A stretch of 23,317 bases of DNA, from positions 1 to 23,317 of the forward strand of contig JACKPZ010000038.1 in assembly GCA_024233135.1 (NCBI GenBank), in the 5' to 3' direction. Position numbers and translations under genes: made by a program. The notes under the pieces are model-generated. The model saw nothing but the letters and a program-made list of their open reading frames with translations. It ran no database searches and had not been told where the DNA came from. This document shows positions 7,546-18,100 of the stretch, one piece after another. This stretch comes from Akkermansiaceae bacterium. GTDB taxonomy: Bacteria; Verrucomicrobiota; Verrucomicrobiia; Verrucomicrobiales; Akkermansiaceae. The stretch's first letter is position 1; every line of letters begins with the position of its first letter.

Positions 7546-8640
7546 ATGAGAAAGGCACGCTGGCTGGCGGGATGGCGGCACTCGCAGACGAAGCCGGTGA
7601 TCTACCACTGCATCTCGCGGGTGGTGGACCGGAGGTTCGTGCTGGGGCCCGACGAGAAGGAGAAGTTCCGGGCGTTGATGCGCGTCCATGAACGCTTTTC
7701 GGGCTGCCGGGTGACGGCCTACTGTTTGATGGACAACCACTTCCATCTTCTGCTCGAGGTGCCGCCGATGAAGGATGGCGGGTTGTCGGATGCGGAGCTG
7801 CTCGAGCGGCTTTCGGCGATCTACAACGGGGCCTTTGTTGCCGGAGTGGCGGCGGAACTGGCGGAGGCGCGGAAACAAGTGTCCGACGGCCGGGCCGACG
7901 AGGCCGTGGTGGTGAACCGCATCCACGAGCGGTTCACCTACCGGATGCACGACCTGGGCGAGTTCATGAAAGGCCTGCTGCAACGCTACACCCAGTGGCA
8001 CAACCGCAGGCATTCGCGGACCGGGCGGCTGTGGGAGGACCGCTTCAAAAGCGTGATCGTCGAGGACGGTGTGGCGGCGCGGACGATGGCGGCGTATATC
8101 GATTTGAATCCGGTGCGTGCGGGGCTGGTGAAAGAACCGGCGGAGTACCGCTGGAGCAGCTATGGGGAGGCGATTGGAGCAGGCGGCGAAGGCCGGGGAC
8201 GGACGGCGCGGGCAGGATTGGTGCGCGCGTGGGGAGCGAACGAAGGGATGGCGGCGGATGCCTCGTTGTGGGAGGGCGCGGTGGCTGTCCGGTATCGCAA
8301 GCTGCTGATGGCCGGGGCGGTGGAGAAATCGAGGGACGCCGGGGTGAGGGATGGAAAGGTGGTCCGGAAAACCGTTCGGCGGGGGATTTCGAAGGATGAG
8401 GCCGGGAAGTCCGGCGCGGCGGACGGCGGGCTTCCCTTTGCAACGATGTTGCGCTGCCGGATCCGCTATTTCACGGACGGTGCGGTGATCGGCAGCCGGG
8501 CGTTCGTGGACGAGGCGTTCGCGAGATCCAGAGAGCGGTTCGGAACGAAGCGAAAGGACGGAGCGCGGAGAATGCGGGGAAAGGCCGCCGCGGCCAACGG
8601 AGCGTTGTGGAGCATCCGCGATCTCCGGCAGCGCATCTAG
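7546..8640 (+). CDS. REP-associated tyrosine transposase (RAYT, IS200/Y1-type), extended form
   Basis: The N-terminal half is a Y1 transposase/REP nuclease. VIYHCISRVVDRRFVLG and YCLMDNHFHLLLE give the HUH metal site (H65-F-H67 counted from the ATG at 7546). LLQRYTQWHNRRHSRTGRLWEDRFKS carries the nucleophilic Tyr148, and AAYIDLNPVRAGLV ends the catalytic domain. The last 180 or so residues (basic, Arg/Gly/Ala-rich) are an extra C-terminal part not needed for the Y1 fold. These single-copy domesticated transposases nick single-stranded DNA at palindromic REP elements; they usually lack terminal repeats. The start is uncertain: ATG 7525 and GTG 7504 are in frame upstream. The catalytic residues are intact, so the protein may be active. 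Small palindromes flank it on both sides. Confidence 0.9.
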   Translation: MRKARWLAGWRHSQTKPVIYHCISRVVDRRFVLGPDEKEKFRALMRVHERFSGCRVTAYCLMDNHFHLLLEVPPMKDGGLSDAELLERLSAIYNGAFVAGVAAELAEARKQVSDGRADEAVVVNRIHERFTYRMHDLGEFMKGLLQRYTQWHNRRHSRTGRLWEDRFKSVIVEDGVAARTMAAYIDLNPVRAGLVKEPAEYRWSSYGEAIGAGGEGRGRTARAGLVRAWGANEGMAADASLWEGAVAVRYRKLLMAGAVEKSRDAGVRDGKVVRKTVRRGISKDEAGKSGAADGGLPFATMLRCRIRYFTDGAVIGSRAFVDEAFARSRERFGTKRKDGARRMRGKAAAANGALWSIRDLRQRI

Positions 8641-8815
8641 CAGGCGACCACAACCTGCTCCAGGCGACGAGTGGGATTGCTCCCATCTTGCGCTTTCCCG
8701 CGCTTCGATTTGCGCTGCATCGCGGGGACATTGACGTCTGGACTCCCAAGGGTGGAAATGAGATCGATAGAGACCGGGGTGTCCCCGGTTTCGAACACCA
8801 AACCCATCCGAATCC
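8641..8815. other. Intergenic stretch with GGGGACA motifs between RAYT and EF-G-like genes
   Basis: 175 bp without a convincing gene. It contains GGGGACA at 8724-8730 and its complement TGTCCCC at 8780-8786, the latter inside the hairpin at 8773-8789. GGGACA also occurs upstream of the transposase at 7481-7486. The stretch probably carries REP-type relics plus the promoter of the GTPase gene; no clear -35/-10 pair was recognised. Confidence 0.35.
8773..8789. repeat. Perfect hairpin downstream of RAYT, REP-like or terminator
   Basis: ACCGGGG-TGT-CCCCGGT: 7-bp perfect arms with a 3-nt loop, 26 nt before the ATG at 8816. There is no T-run, so it is a weak terminator candidate for the transposase gene; its shape also fits a REP element recognised by a RAYT. 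Confidence 0.5.
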
Positions 8816-10900
8816 ATGAAAGATTTCCGCGCTCCGGACATCCGAAACGTGGCCGTGACCGGCCACTCCGCCACAGGAAAAACCATGCTATGTGAGGCGA
8901 TGCTTCTCTGCGCCGGAAAAATCGGGCGCTTGGGGTGCATCGAACAGGGAACGACGGCGTCGGATTTCCATCCGGACGAGAAACAACACCAGATCTCGGT
9001 ACATGCGACGGTGCTCGCCAGCGAGTGGTTGGGGCGCGAGCTGAACCTGATCGATTGTCCCGGCACGCCGGACTTTATCAGCGAGCCGCTCAGCGCGTTG
9101 CGGGTCGCGGATTCGGCGATGATTGTCGTTTCAGGGGTGAACGGCGTGGAGACAGGCGCCGACGAGGTTTGGGCGGCCGCGGGGGACTACGAGATCCCGC
9201 GGTTTCTTGTTGTGAACCTACTTGATCGCGAGCGCACGCGTTTCGACGAAATCTTGGAAGAGGCGAAGGAACACTACGGACCGAAGGTGTTTCCGCTGAG
9301 CGTGCCGGTCGCGGAAGGCCCGGGGTTCAACTCGGTGCTCGATGTGATGCGCTCCGAGGTGATCACCTTCGCCACCGACGGCAGCGGGAAATATGAGGAG
9401 AAGCCCGCCGACGGTGTGCTTAGGGAGAAGGTGAACGAACTGCACCGCCAGCTCATCGACCTTGTTGCGGAGGCGGAGGATGAATTGTTGGAAAAGTTCC
9501 TGGAGGAGGGAACGATCAGCGAGGAGGACCTGCGCGCCCACGTGCATGAGGCGTTCCAGTCGGGCTTGCTTGTGCCGGTCTTCGCGACTTCGGCGACGGC
9601 GAACGTCGGCGTCACTCGGGTGCTCGATTTCATCGCGAAATACGGAAGTTCGCCGGTGGATCGTGCGAAGGTCGCCGCCCATGCGGCCGACGGAGCGAAT
9701 GTCCAGGTGTCGCTGGATGATGGCCAGACCGTGGCCTTCGTGTTCAAAACGATGCACGAATCGCACGTCGGGAATCTCTCGTTTTTCCGAGTCTACAGTG
9801 GGGACGCCGTGTCCGGCTCCGAGCTTGTCAACGCGAGCCGTGGCGAGTCCGAACGGATCGGCCAACTCTACCGGGTGAACGGAGCGGCTCGCGAGCCTGT
9901 GCCTTCACTGCATGCCGGCGACATCGGCGCGGTGGTGAAACTTCGCTCCACGCACAGCGGCAACACGCTCTGTGCGGCGGTGCGTCCGGTCACGCTTCCG
10001 GTCGTCGAGTTTCCCGCACCGAACACGCGTGGCGCTCTCGTCGCGAAGTCCCGCGCCGATCTCAACAAGCTGGGCGAGGGACTCGCCGCCCTGCGCGAGG
10101 AGGATCCGACCTTCGAATATCATCACGATTCGGTCATCGGTCAGACGATCGTCTCCGGCCAGGGCGAGCTACAACTCCAGGTGATGGTGGAGGAACTGAA
10201 ACGCCGCTTCAACGTCGAGGTCGAGTTGGAGGAACCGCGCGTATCCTACCGCACGACGATCCTCGGACATGGCGAGTCGAAATACCGTCACAAGAAACAG
10301 ACCGGTGGGGCCGGCCAGTTCGCGGAAGTCTGGATGCGCATCGAGTCGCTGCCTGCGGAAAGTGGCGTTGTTTTCACTCAATCGTTGGTGGGCAGCAACG
10401 TCGACCGGGTGTTCGTGCCTTCCGTCGAGAAAGGCGTGAACTCCGCGTGCGCCGCGGGGCCGTATGGAGGCTTCCCGGTCACCGATGTGAAAATCGATTT
10501 CTACGACGGCAAGCAGCACCCGGTCGACTCGAAGGACATCGCATTCCAGATCGCCGGCAAGGCGGCCTTCAACGAGGCGTTCCTGATGGCGAAACCGAAG
10601 CTGCTGGAGCCGGTGATGGAGCTCCGTATCAAGGTGCCGTCCGACGCCGTCGGCGGCGTGCTCGCCGATCTATCGAGCCGCCGCGGGAGGGTGATGGGCA
10701 TGGAAAGCGAGGGCCGCTTCGAAGTCGTGGTCGCGCAGGTGCCGCAGGCCGAGCTCTATCAGTATTCCAGCCAGCTCCGCGCGATCACCGCCGGACGCGG
10801 CAGGCACCGGGAGAAGTTCGAACGCTACGAGGATGTCCCGCGCGACCTCGAGCCATCCATCGTTGCGAAATACGGTCGCAAGGCGGAAGAGGACGAGTGA
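8816..10900 (+). CDS. EF-G-like translational GTPase (EF-G paralogue, FusA2-type)
   Basis: 694 residues with the full EF-G domain order: G domain (about 1-290), domain II (about 300-390), domain III (about 400-480), domain IV (KYRHKKQTGGAGQFAEV, about 485-600) and a C-terminal EF-G fold (about 605-690). G1 is G16-HSATGKT23. G3 reads D80-C-P-G-T84 instead of DTPGH, so the His that activates the hydrolytic water in EF-G/EF-Tu is Thr. G4 reads N134-L-L-D137 rather than NKxD. The gene is therefore a divergent paralogue, not the housekeeping fusA; homologues of this type have no firmly assigned role (GTP hydrolysis may be slow or altered). It stands alone, separated from the transposase by 175 bp, and ends at a hairpin shared with the convergent gene. 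Confidence 0.88.
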   Translation: MKDFRAPDIRNVAVTGHSATGKTMLCEAMLLCAGKIGRLGCIEQGTTASDFHPDEKQHQISVHATVLASEWLGRELNLIDCPGTPDFISEPLSALRVADSAMIVVSGVNGVETGADEVWAAAGDYEIPRFLVVNLLDRERTRFDEILEEAKEHYGPKVFPLSVPVAEGPGFNSVLDVMRSEVITFATDGSGKYEEKPADGVLREKVNELHRQLIDLVAEAEDELLEKFLEEGTISEEDLRAHVHEAFQSGLLVPVFATSATANVGVTRVLDFIAKYGSSPVDRAKVAAHAADGANVQVSLDDGQTVAFVFKTMHESHVGNLSFFRVYSGDAVSGSELVNASRGESERIGQLYRVNGAAREPVPSLHAGDIGAVVKLRSTHSGNTLCAAVRPVTLPVVEFPAPNTRGALVAKSRADLNKLGEGLAALREEDPTFEYHHDSVIGQTIVSGQGELQLQVMVEELKRRFNVEVELEEPRVSYRTTILGHGESKYRHKKQTGGAGQFAEVWMRIESLPAESGVVFTQSLVGSNVDRVFVPSVEKGVNSACAAGPYGGFPVTDVKIDFYDGKQHPVDSKDIAFQIAGKAAFNEAFLMAKPKLLEPVMELRIKVPSDAVGGVLADLSSRRGRVMGMESEGRFEVVVAQVPQAELYQYSSQLRAITAGRGRHREKFERYEDVPRDLEPSIVAKYGRKAEEDE

Positions 10901-10916
10901 TGGCGAAACATGAGCC

Positions 10917-10939
10917 CCGGGGATCGATCGGATCCCCGG
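10917..10939. terminator. Bidirectional hairpin between convergent genes
   Basis: CCGGGGATC (10917-10925) and GATCCCCGG (10931-10939) form a perfect 9-bp stem with a 5-nt loop, exactly between the stop of the EF-G-like gene (10900) and the stop of the opposing gene (10941). There is no T-run on either side, so termination strength is uncertain. Confidence 0.6.
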
Positions 10940-10940
10940 A

Positions 10941-12086
10941 TCAGCTCCGGATGTAGTCGGTGAAATCCTCAACGGTGCGGTCAAAGACCTCGGGATCGAT
11001 CGGGTTCCCGGGCACGACGGTCGTGAGGATGGTCCGGATCGCTTGATTCAAGCGCGCCGTGGCCGCCGACGAAGGATCCCAGCTCGCCCATGTGTTGAGC
11101 AGCGCCTGCGCGATACCGCCCGGGCCGCCTTCCGGCACCGCGACGTAGCTTTGATACCACCAGAACGTCGAGCCGATCACGGTGGAGCCGGAAACCATCA
11201 ATCCTTGCCAGGTCCGGCCGGCGAGGCGGAAGCGGACCGTGTACATCGCCGAATCGAAATTCGCACCGAGCCAGCCCGTGGTGTTGGGGATTCTCGCAAC
11301 GGCGATCACCTGCACCGCATTGCCGCTGATGGCGGGCCATGCCTGGAAGATGGCGGCTTCCGAATTGACGGGGACGAAACCATTCAGCGGCCAGAACAGC
11401 CCGAGTCCGTAGGTGCCTTGGGTGGGGTTTCCTCCGCTCAGCGCGCCTCCCGCGCCGTCGTGCGTCCAGCCGGGAAGATTCGGGACCAACGCGGTCGCCC
11501 CCCCCGCGCTGAACTGGCGCATCGGAAGGTTGACGGGCAGAGGGAGGACCCTGCCGCCCTGCCGGGAGGCGGCGATGCTTCGCAATTGGTTGAGAACATC
11601 CGCGATGGTGGCGAAGGCCGCCGGTTCGGACTGGAGCGCCATCGCCGTGAAGGGCTCCAACGGCTGGCTCAGAAGGCGGCCCTTTTTCCTGCCGAAAGTG
11701 ACAATGTCGACGTATTTGCCCTTCGGCTGGAACTCGATGGTCACCTGTTTGCGTTTCAGCTTCCCGTTGAGGACGAACTTCTTGCCCTTCTTGCGGAGCT
11801 TCGATTTCTTGATCTTCGACTTCTTCTTGAACTGCTTCGCGAGCGCATTGGCCGAGAGAGGCGTGTAGGCGCGCATGAACTTCACGTAGGCGTCGCCATC
11901 GGTGACCTTGTAGACACCGTTTCTCGCGATGAGCCGGTAGCCCTTCGGTGCATTCACCTTGAGCCCGGTTTTCTTGTCCTTCAGCACCTTCGCATCCGCG
12001 TTGGAAACAAGGCAGAGCAGGCAGACGGCGAGGAGCCCGGTGAGAATCCGGAACGAACGGATGAGGGGAGAGGAACTCGATTTCAT
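10941..12086 (-). CDS. Secreted protein of unknown function with Lys-rich segment
   Basis: 381 residues; I do not recognise the family. A signal peptide is clear (SFRILTGLLAVCLLCLVSNADA, cleavage near residue 32). It is followed by KVLKDKKTGLKVNAPKGYRL, and residues 84-114 hold a strongly basic patch (about half Lys/Arg) between beta-type segments. The C-terminal half (about 180-381) is neutral, Gly/Ala/Trp-rich and has the look of a compact beta domain, ending in a short helical stretch (FDRTVEDFTDYIRS). Signal peptide, no membrane anchor: probably periplasmic or released. Its start is 49 bp after the stop of the 2114-residue protein on the same strand, so the two may be co-expressed; it might be a partner of that protein (inference only). 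Confidence 0.8.
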   Translation of the reverse strand: MKSSSSPLIRSFRILTGLLAVCLLCLVSNADAKVLKDKKTGLKVNAPKGYRLIARNGVYKVTDGDAYVKFMRAYTPLSANALAKQFKKKSKIKKSKLRKKGKKFVLNGKLKRKQVTIEFQPKGKYVDIVTFGRKKGRLLSQPLEPFTAMALQSEPAAFATIADVLNQLRSIAASRQGGRVLPLPVNLPMRQFSAGGATALVPNLPGWTHDGAGGALSGGNPTQGTYGLGLFWPLNGFVPVNSEAAIFQAWPAISGNAVQVIAVARIPNTTGWLGANFDSAMYTVRFRLAGRTWQGLMVSGSTVIGSTFWWYQSYVAVPEGGPGGIAQALLNTWASWDPSSAATARLNQAIRTILTTVVPGNPIDPEVFDRTVEDFTDYIRS

Positions 12087-12135
12087 GACGAAGATCCCGC
12101 GACTCTACCCGCGCCGTCGCGCCATGGCAACGACG

Positions 12136-15100
12136 TTAGGGAGCCGCGAGAGAGACATCGTCGATGGTGATCCCGCCGCCGACCGTGAGCGCGGTAGAGC
12201 GGAATTCGATGGTGATCCGCCCGTCGGCGGGGACGGTGACGTTCACGGTTTCGTAGGTGAAATTCGGGGCGACCTGCGATGAGATCCGCGAGTCGCGCGC
12301 GAGGGATTTCACGACGTTGCCGTTGATGAGGACATCCGCGGTGAGCACATAGGGCGGTTTCCAGAATCGATGGCGTGCATGGGCGAAACGGAGCTGATAG
12401 ATCGCGCCGGGCGTGAGTCCGGTGACCGTCTGTGCGATGCCGCCCGGCCCGTGCCCGCCCAGGTCCACGATGGTGTCGCCATCCGCCGCGCCGAACGCGG
12501 GTAACGTGATGAGGTCGACATTTTCGCGGGTGACGAGCCAGCCCGGCATTTCGAAGCCCGACGGGTGCGGATTGTCCGGCGGTTCGCCATCGACGAACGC
12601 CTCGAAACTGCCGTTCACCACCGAGGGCGATTCCGGCGGGGCGGGCAGGGGACCGGACTCGATGCGCACGCGGTCGATGATGAATCCCGCCGTGCCCGCG
12701 GTGGTGGAGGCGATCGATAGCGTCACGTTTCCGCTTGCGGGAGTGGTGAAGGAGAACCCGTTGTGGGTGAGGAAACCGGGGGCCTTCGAACCGTTGCGCA
12801 GGGTTCCTAACAAAACTCCGTTCGCCCGCACTTCGGCGGTGGCGAGGGCCACGGCCGTCGTCGGTCGGGCGGGATGGTCGGCGTAGTCGAGATAGACCGA
12901 GTGGACGGCGTTCGGCGCCAGTCCGGTGACGGTTTGTTCGATCGTGCCGGGAGCGCCGCCGTTGAGGTCGAGCGCCTGGTTGCCGTCCGTCTTGTATGCG
13001 GTGGTCAGTTCCACGTTGCCGCCGCTCACCGTCCAGCCTGCGAGCACGCTGGTGATTCCGGGAACGCCTTCCTCGAACGATGCGTTGGCGAGCGCTCCGG
13101 GCGTCGCCCCGTTGTTCGGATCGTCCGGAAACGCGTCCGCATTGTCGCCGATCCCGTCGCCATCCCGGTCCGACGATTCGTCCGGGTCGTCGGGGAAGGC
13201 ATCGATGGAATCGGGAACGCCGTCTCCATCGCGATCCGGTGGCGGTGTCGATGGGGCCGCGACGTCCAGCTTGATCTGATAGCTGTAGATTCGCTGGAGT
13301 TCCACCGAAACGGGGCCTGGCGTGATCTCGCTGCCTATGGCGATTTTCGCCGAGTCCCCCGCGGTGGGGCCGCCGGAGAACCAAAGCGTGTCGCCGACGA
13401 GCTGGATGTTCGGGATCGGCCCGCCGATGCCGGGGTTTCCGGGCGGCAGCGAGCCGTCCGGCAGTGCGTCCATGAATCCTCCCACGATCTTCTGCCCCGG
13501 TTGGAGTTGGATGGTTGGCGGCGCGCCGTCGGCGAAGGCGAGCAGGTTCGGGCCGATCTGATAGGCGCCGTTGGTCCGCGTGCTGCCGATCGCGAGCACG
13601 GTGAACTTGCTATAACCATCCACGCGCGCGACGAATGGAGTGACCGGGTCCGCCAACCGGGCCGCGAAGAAGTGGAAACCCGTCGGTTTCACCTCGACGA
13701 CTCCGCCGGTGTTGTTGGTGTAGGAGTCCGACTTGTTTACGTAGAGGTTGCTCACCCAACCGTCGACCGCGGGCGCGGTGACCGAGGGATCGTTGCCGAG
13801 AACCACCTCGGTGGCCGGACCCGCGGGTGTGTTGGTCGCGTCGTCTGGATAGGGATCGGAATTGTCGCCGATGCCATCACCATCGCGATCGGATTGCTCG
13901 GTGGGATCGTCCGGGAAGGCATCCGCGTTGTCGCCGGTGCCGTCGCCATCGCTGTCGGTCGTTTCCGTCGGGTCGTCGGGAAACGCGTCGGTTGCGTCGG
14001 GTACGCCGTCACCGTCCGAGTCCGGAGGCGGCGGGAGATTTCCCGTCTGCATCGTGACGCGGAATCGATAGGTCCGTTTCATCTGCAGCACGCTGCGTCC
14101 GCGCGGGATCGCGGCGCCCACTTCGATCTGCGCCGTGTCCGCCGGGTCGGGCCCTCCGGTGAACCACAGCGTGTCGCCGATGTCGCGATCGTAGGGAATC
14201 GGGCCGCCGGTGTTCGGCATGCCGGGCGGGACCGTTCCGTCGGGCAGCGAGTCCATGAAGCCGATGCCCAGCGACTGGCCGGGCTGGAGGTCGATGACGG
14301 GAGGGGCGCCGTCGACAAACGCGAAGTTGTTCGGGCCAATCTGATAGTCCGCGTTGGTCCGGGTGGTGCCGATCGCGAGCACGGTGAAGGTGCTGGTGCC
14401 GTCGATCCGCACGAGGAACGGAGTGACCGGGTCGGTGAGGCGCACGGCGTGGAATTCGACGGAGGTCGGCCGCACCGGCAGGGTTTCACTTCCGTTGTTT
14501 TTCAGGACGCTGGTTTTGTTCACGTTGAGCACGCTGGCCCAGCCTTCGGTGTCCGGAGCGGAGGGGACGGGGTCGGAACCGAGCTGGACGATGCCGCCGC
14601 CGGTGCCGCCGTTCTGCGGATCGTTCGGATAGGGATCCGAGTTGTCGCCGATGCCGTCGCCGTCGCTGTCGTTCGTCTCCGTCGGGTTGGTGGGGAACGC
14701 GTCGGCGTTGTCGCCGACACCGTCGCCATCGCTGTCTGCGTGTTCGGAGGGGTCGAGCGGAAACGCGTCCCCATCGTCGGGATACCCGTCGTTGTCCGTA
14801 TCGGGCGGTGGTTCCGGTCCGACGTGGACACGGATCTGATAGCGGTAGTTTCGTTTCACCGTCAGAACGCGCGGACCTGCAATGATGTTCGATCCGAGCT
14901 GGAGTTTCGCCGAGTCCGTGGCCAGCGGGCCGCCGCTGAACCACAGCGTGTCGCCGTTGGCCGTGTCGTTCGGGATCGGGTTTCCTTTTCCTAACAGACC
15001 GGCCGGCAGCAATCCGTCCGGCAGCGCGTCCATGAAACCGGTCGCGATCTTCTCGCCGGGTTGGACGAGGATTTCCGGATCGTATGCGTCGAGGAACGGA

Positions 15101-18100
15101 AACTCGTTGGCTCCCACCTGATAGGCCGACGCCGTCCGCGGCGTGCCGATGGCGAGCACCTGGTGGCTGGACGTGCCGTTCGTTTTCACGACGAATGGCG
15201 TCACCGGATCCGCCGAGCGGGTGGCGTAGAACGCGAAGGTCTTCAGTTTCACCACCAGCGGAGCGGTGGATGTGTTGGTGAAGGTGTCGGTTAGATTGAC
15301 GTAGAGATTGCTCAGCCAGCCGTCGGATTCGGGGCCGCTCGAGGTGGCCGGATTCCCGAGGGTGAGCGGTCCGTTCAGGTTGCCGTCGTCGCCGCCGCGG
15401 TCGGGAGGGGCGGGTAGGAAACCATCGCCGAGCTGGAGCCCGATGGAGAATTTGTAGCTGCGGCGCAGGTTCGTATAGGCCTTGAGCGCCTTGCCGGCGT
15501 TGGTGACGAGCGGGCTCTGGCCTTCGACGAGGGCGGGCGTGGCACGCCCCGCCTGATAGCCGCCGCCGGCATCGATGAGCGGGTCGGGCAGCAGCGCCCA
15601 GATCTCGTCCTGGTCGGCGCCGGATTGTTTCTCGGCGGGAATCACCGTGAGCCCGCCCCAGCCGGTGCCGTTCGGGAAGCTGTCGAGGAATCCGGGCGCG
15701 ATCTTCTCGCCCGGCTGCAGCGTGACGGTGACGAGCGACGAGTCGTCGAAGGCGAAGTTGTTGGGGCCTGTCTGATAGATCGTGTTGGTGCGCGTGCTGC
15801 CGATGGCGAGCACGGTGAACGCGTTGTCACCGTTGACCTTCACGATGAATGGTGTGATCGGGTTGCCCTTGCGCTGCGCATGGAACGAAAAGCGGTCGAT
15901 CGTCACGACGAGCGGTTCGCCGCGGTTGTTGGTGAACGTGTCGCTTTCGTTGATGAACAAACTCGGTCCGTGGGCGTCGATGAACGAGCCGCCGGTGAGC
16001 GCGGAGTTTCCGATCTGCGGGGCGAGCGAGCCGATCCACTCGGCGAGAACCGCGGTGCCGGCGCCGTCGACGAATTGTTTGGCGAGCGGTGGCATCGAGT
16101 AGCTCTGGCCGGCGGAATGCGCACGCAGGTAGGCGACGGACGTGGCCGTGGAACCCGGCACGACCACCGCCTCGCGGCCGCCCGTCAGTGGTTCGACCAA
16201 GCGGCCGAAGAGCATGCCGGACTCGAACAACGGCGTGGTGAAGCGGGCGTCGAAATTCGCCCGGACGCCGCCGGGCTGGTGACAGTAGGCGCAGTTCGAG
16301 TCGAGATAGGAACGTGCGCGGACTTCCAGCGGCGCGCCGGTGTCCTGCGACGACGCGGACTTCGGCGAGGCGGCGATCTCCGCCGTTGAAAGCGGATCGG
16401 CGAACATGCCGAGCGAGTTGAAGGTGTGGAGTTCGTTGGCGGTGCGGCCGGTGGCCGGATAGAACTGGTCGCGGTTGAGTTGGTGGACCGAAAGGCCCAG
16501 CGAACCGCTTGCCGCGGGATTGTGGCAGGTGCGGCAGTCGAGGCGTCCGGGGAACTCCCATTTCTGCGTGTAGGGCGTGCCGGCTGCGTTGATGACCTGG
16601 AAATCCTGTGTTTCCCCTTCGTCTAACAACGATGCATCGGTGCCGGCACTGTTCCAGCGGTAGGTGACGCCGTACCAGCCGCCGCCCGCGGTTTTCACGC
16701 CGACGCGTGTTTCAAGGCGCTTGGTGATGGACGGATTGCGCCAGTCGAGGGTGAGTTCGAAGTGTTTGATCATGACGCTGCCCGTCGGAAACACGAGGTC
16801 GCCGTCCGGCTTGCGGGTGATCTGCTCAGCGGCGGACTCATGGCTGCCGTTGTTCGGCACGGCGACCCAGCGCGACTTGAGCGCGCCGTCGGACCAGAAC
16901 GGTTCGTTGAGCGAGTAGGGGATGAACGCGGGATGTGGCGTGAGCGATGCGAGGTTTTGGAACAAACCGGTCTGCGAGAGCAGCGACGGCGGTTGCGGCG
17001 CAGGCGTGCCGGAGCGCGCGAGTTCGAGAATCTTGCCGCCATCGGCGGAGCCACCGTTCGACTTCGCCATCAGCAGGCGGCCGTCGCGAAGCAGGCAGTA
17101 GGAATTGATGCCGCCGCCGAAACCTTTCGGCAGGGTGGTGAGAAACTGCACGCCCGGTGGCAGCAGCGAGTGGTTCGTGCTCGCGATCTTGAGCGGACCG
17201 GTCGCGCTCGCGTCGAGCGCCCACAACTGCCCGTTGATGAAATCCGAGAACAGATATTTCCCATACAGTTCCGGAAACTTCGTGCCTCGGTAGACCCCGG
17301 CGCCGATGACACATTTGCCGACCGTGTGGGTGTAGTGAAGCACGGGCATCGCCTCGGTGCCGATCGGGTTGGTCGGCTTGGAGATCGGCCCCGGCTCGTC
17401 GGCCCCTTCGAGCCATGCCCACTGGTGGTTTCCTCCTTTGACGATGCGGCCCACCTCCTCGCGCTCGTTTTCGCCGACGTCCGAATACCAGATTTCCTTG
17501 GTGAGCGGATCCTGGCTGATCGTCCACGGGTGGCGCAGGCCGATGGCGTAGAATTCTTCTAGGTTGTCACTCTCTCCGCCCGAAGACGGATCGTAGTCGG
17601 GATCGAGAAACGGATTGGTGTAGGGGATCGAATATCCCTTCGTCGACGAGTGAGGCCAGCCGGCCGGACGCGGCAGAAGCTTCGAGGTGGGAGATTTGTT
17701 GATCTCCGCCGGTTCGTTCGGCTGGCGGGCGATCGGTGTGCTCTTCAGCGGGTTGTTGTCGACGTCGATGCGGAGCACGCCGCTCCACAGCGCGCCGTCG
17801 AGCCGTTGGGTCGAGTCGATGCGCGAGTAGGCGTTTCCTTCGTCTCCGACGCCGATGTAGAGGAACCCATCGTCTCCGAAGAACATGCAGCCGCCGATGT
17901 GCCATTGCTGGCGGTCGTAGGTGTCGATGAGCACCAGTTCGGACGCCGGGTTTGCCTGGCTCGAGCCATCGGGCACGGTGAAACGCGAGATCCGGTTGTA
18001 GCCCGGTGTTTCCGAATCGGTCGCGCCGGACACGCCCGGCGTGTAACGATAGGAGACATAGATGAAGCCCCGGTTCGGCGATCCCGCGAGGCCGAACGCC

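Noticed and set aside
7474..9066. 530-codon leftward frame over the transposase and start of the EF-G-like gene
   Set aside because: Pro/Arg/His-rich antisense artefact spanning two unrelated real genes.
12874..14994. Long rightward open frame (706 codons) antisense to the giant gene
   Set aside because: Arg/Val/Gly-rich shadow of GC-rich repetitive coding sequence; the opposite strand has clear domains, haem motifs and Ca repeats.
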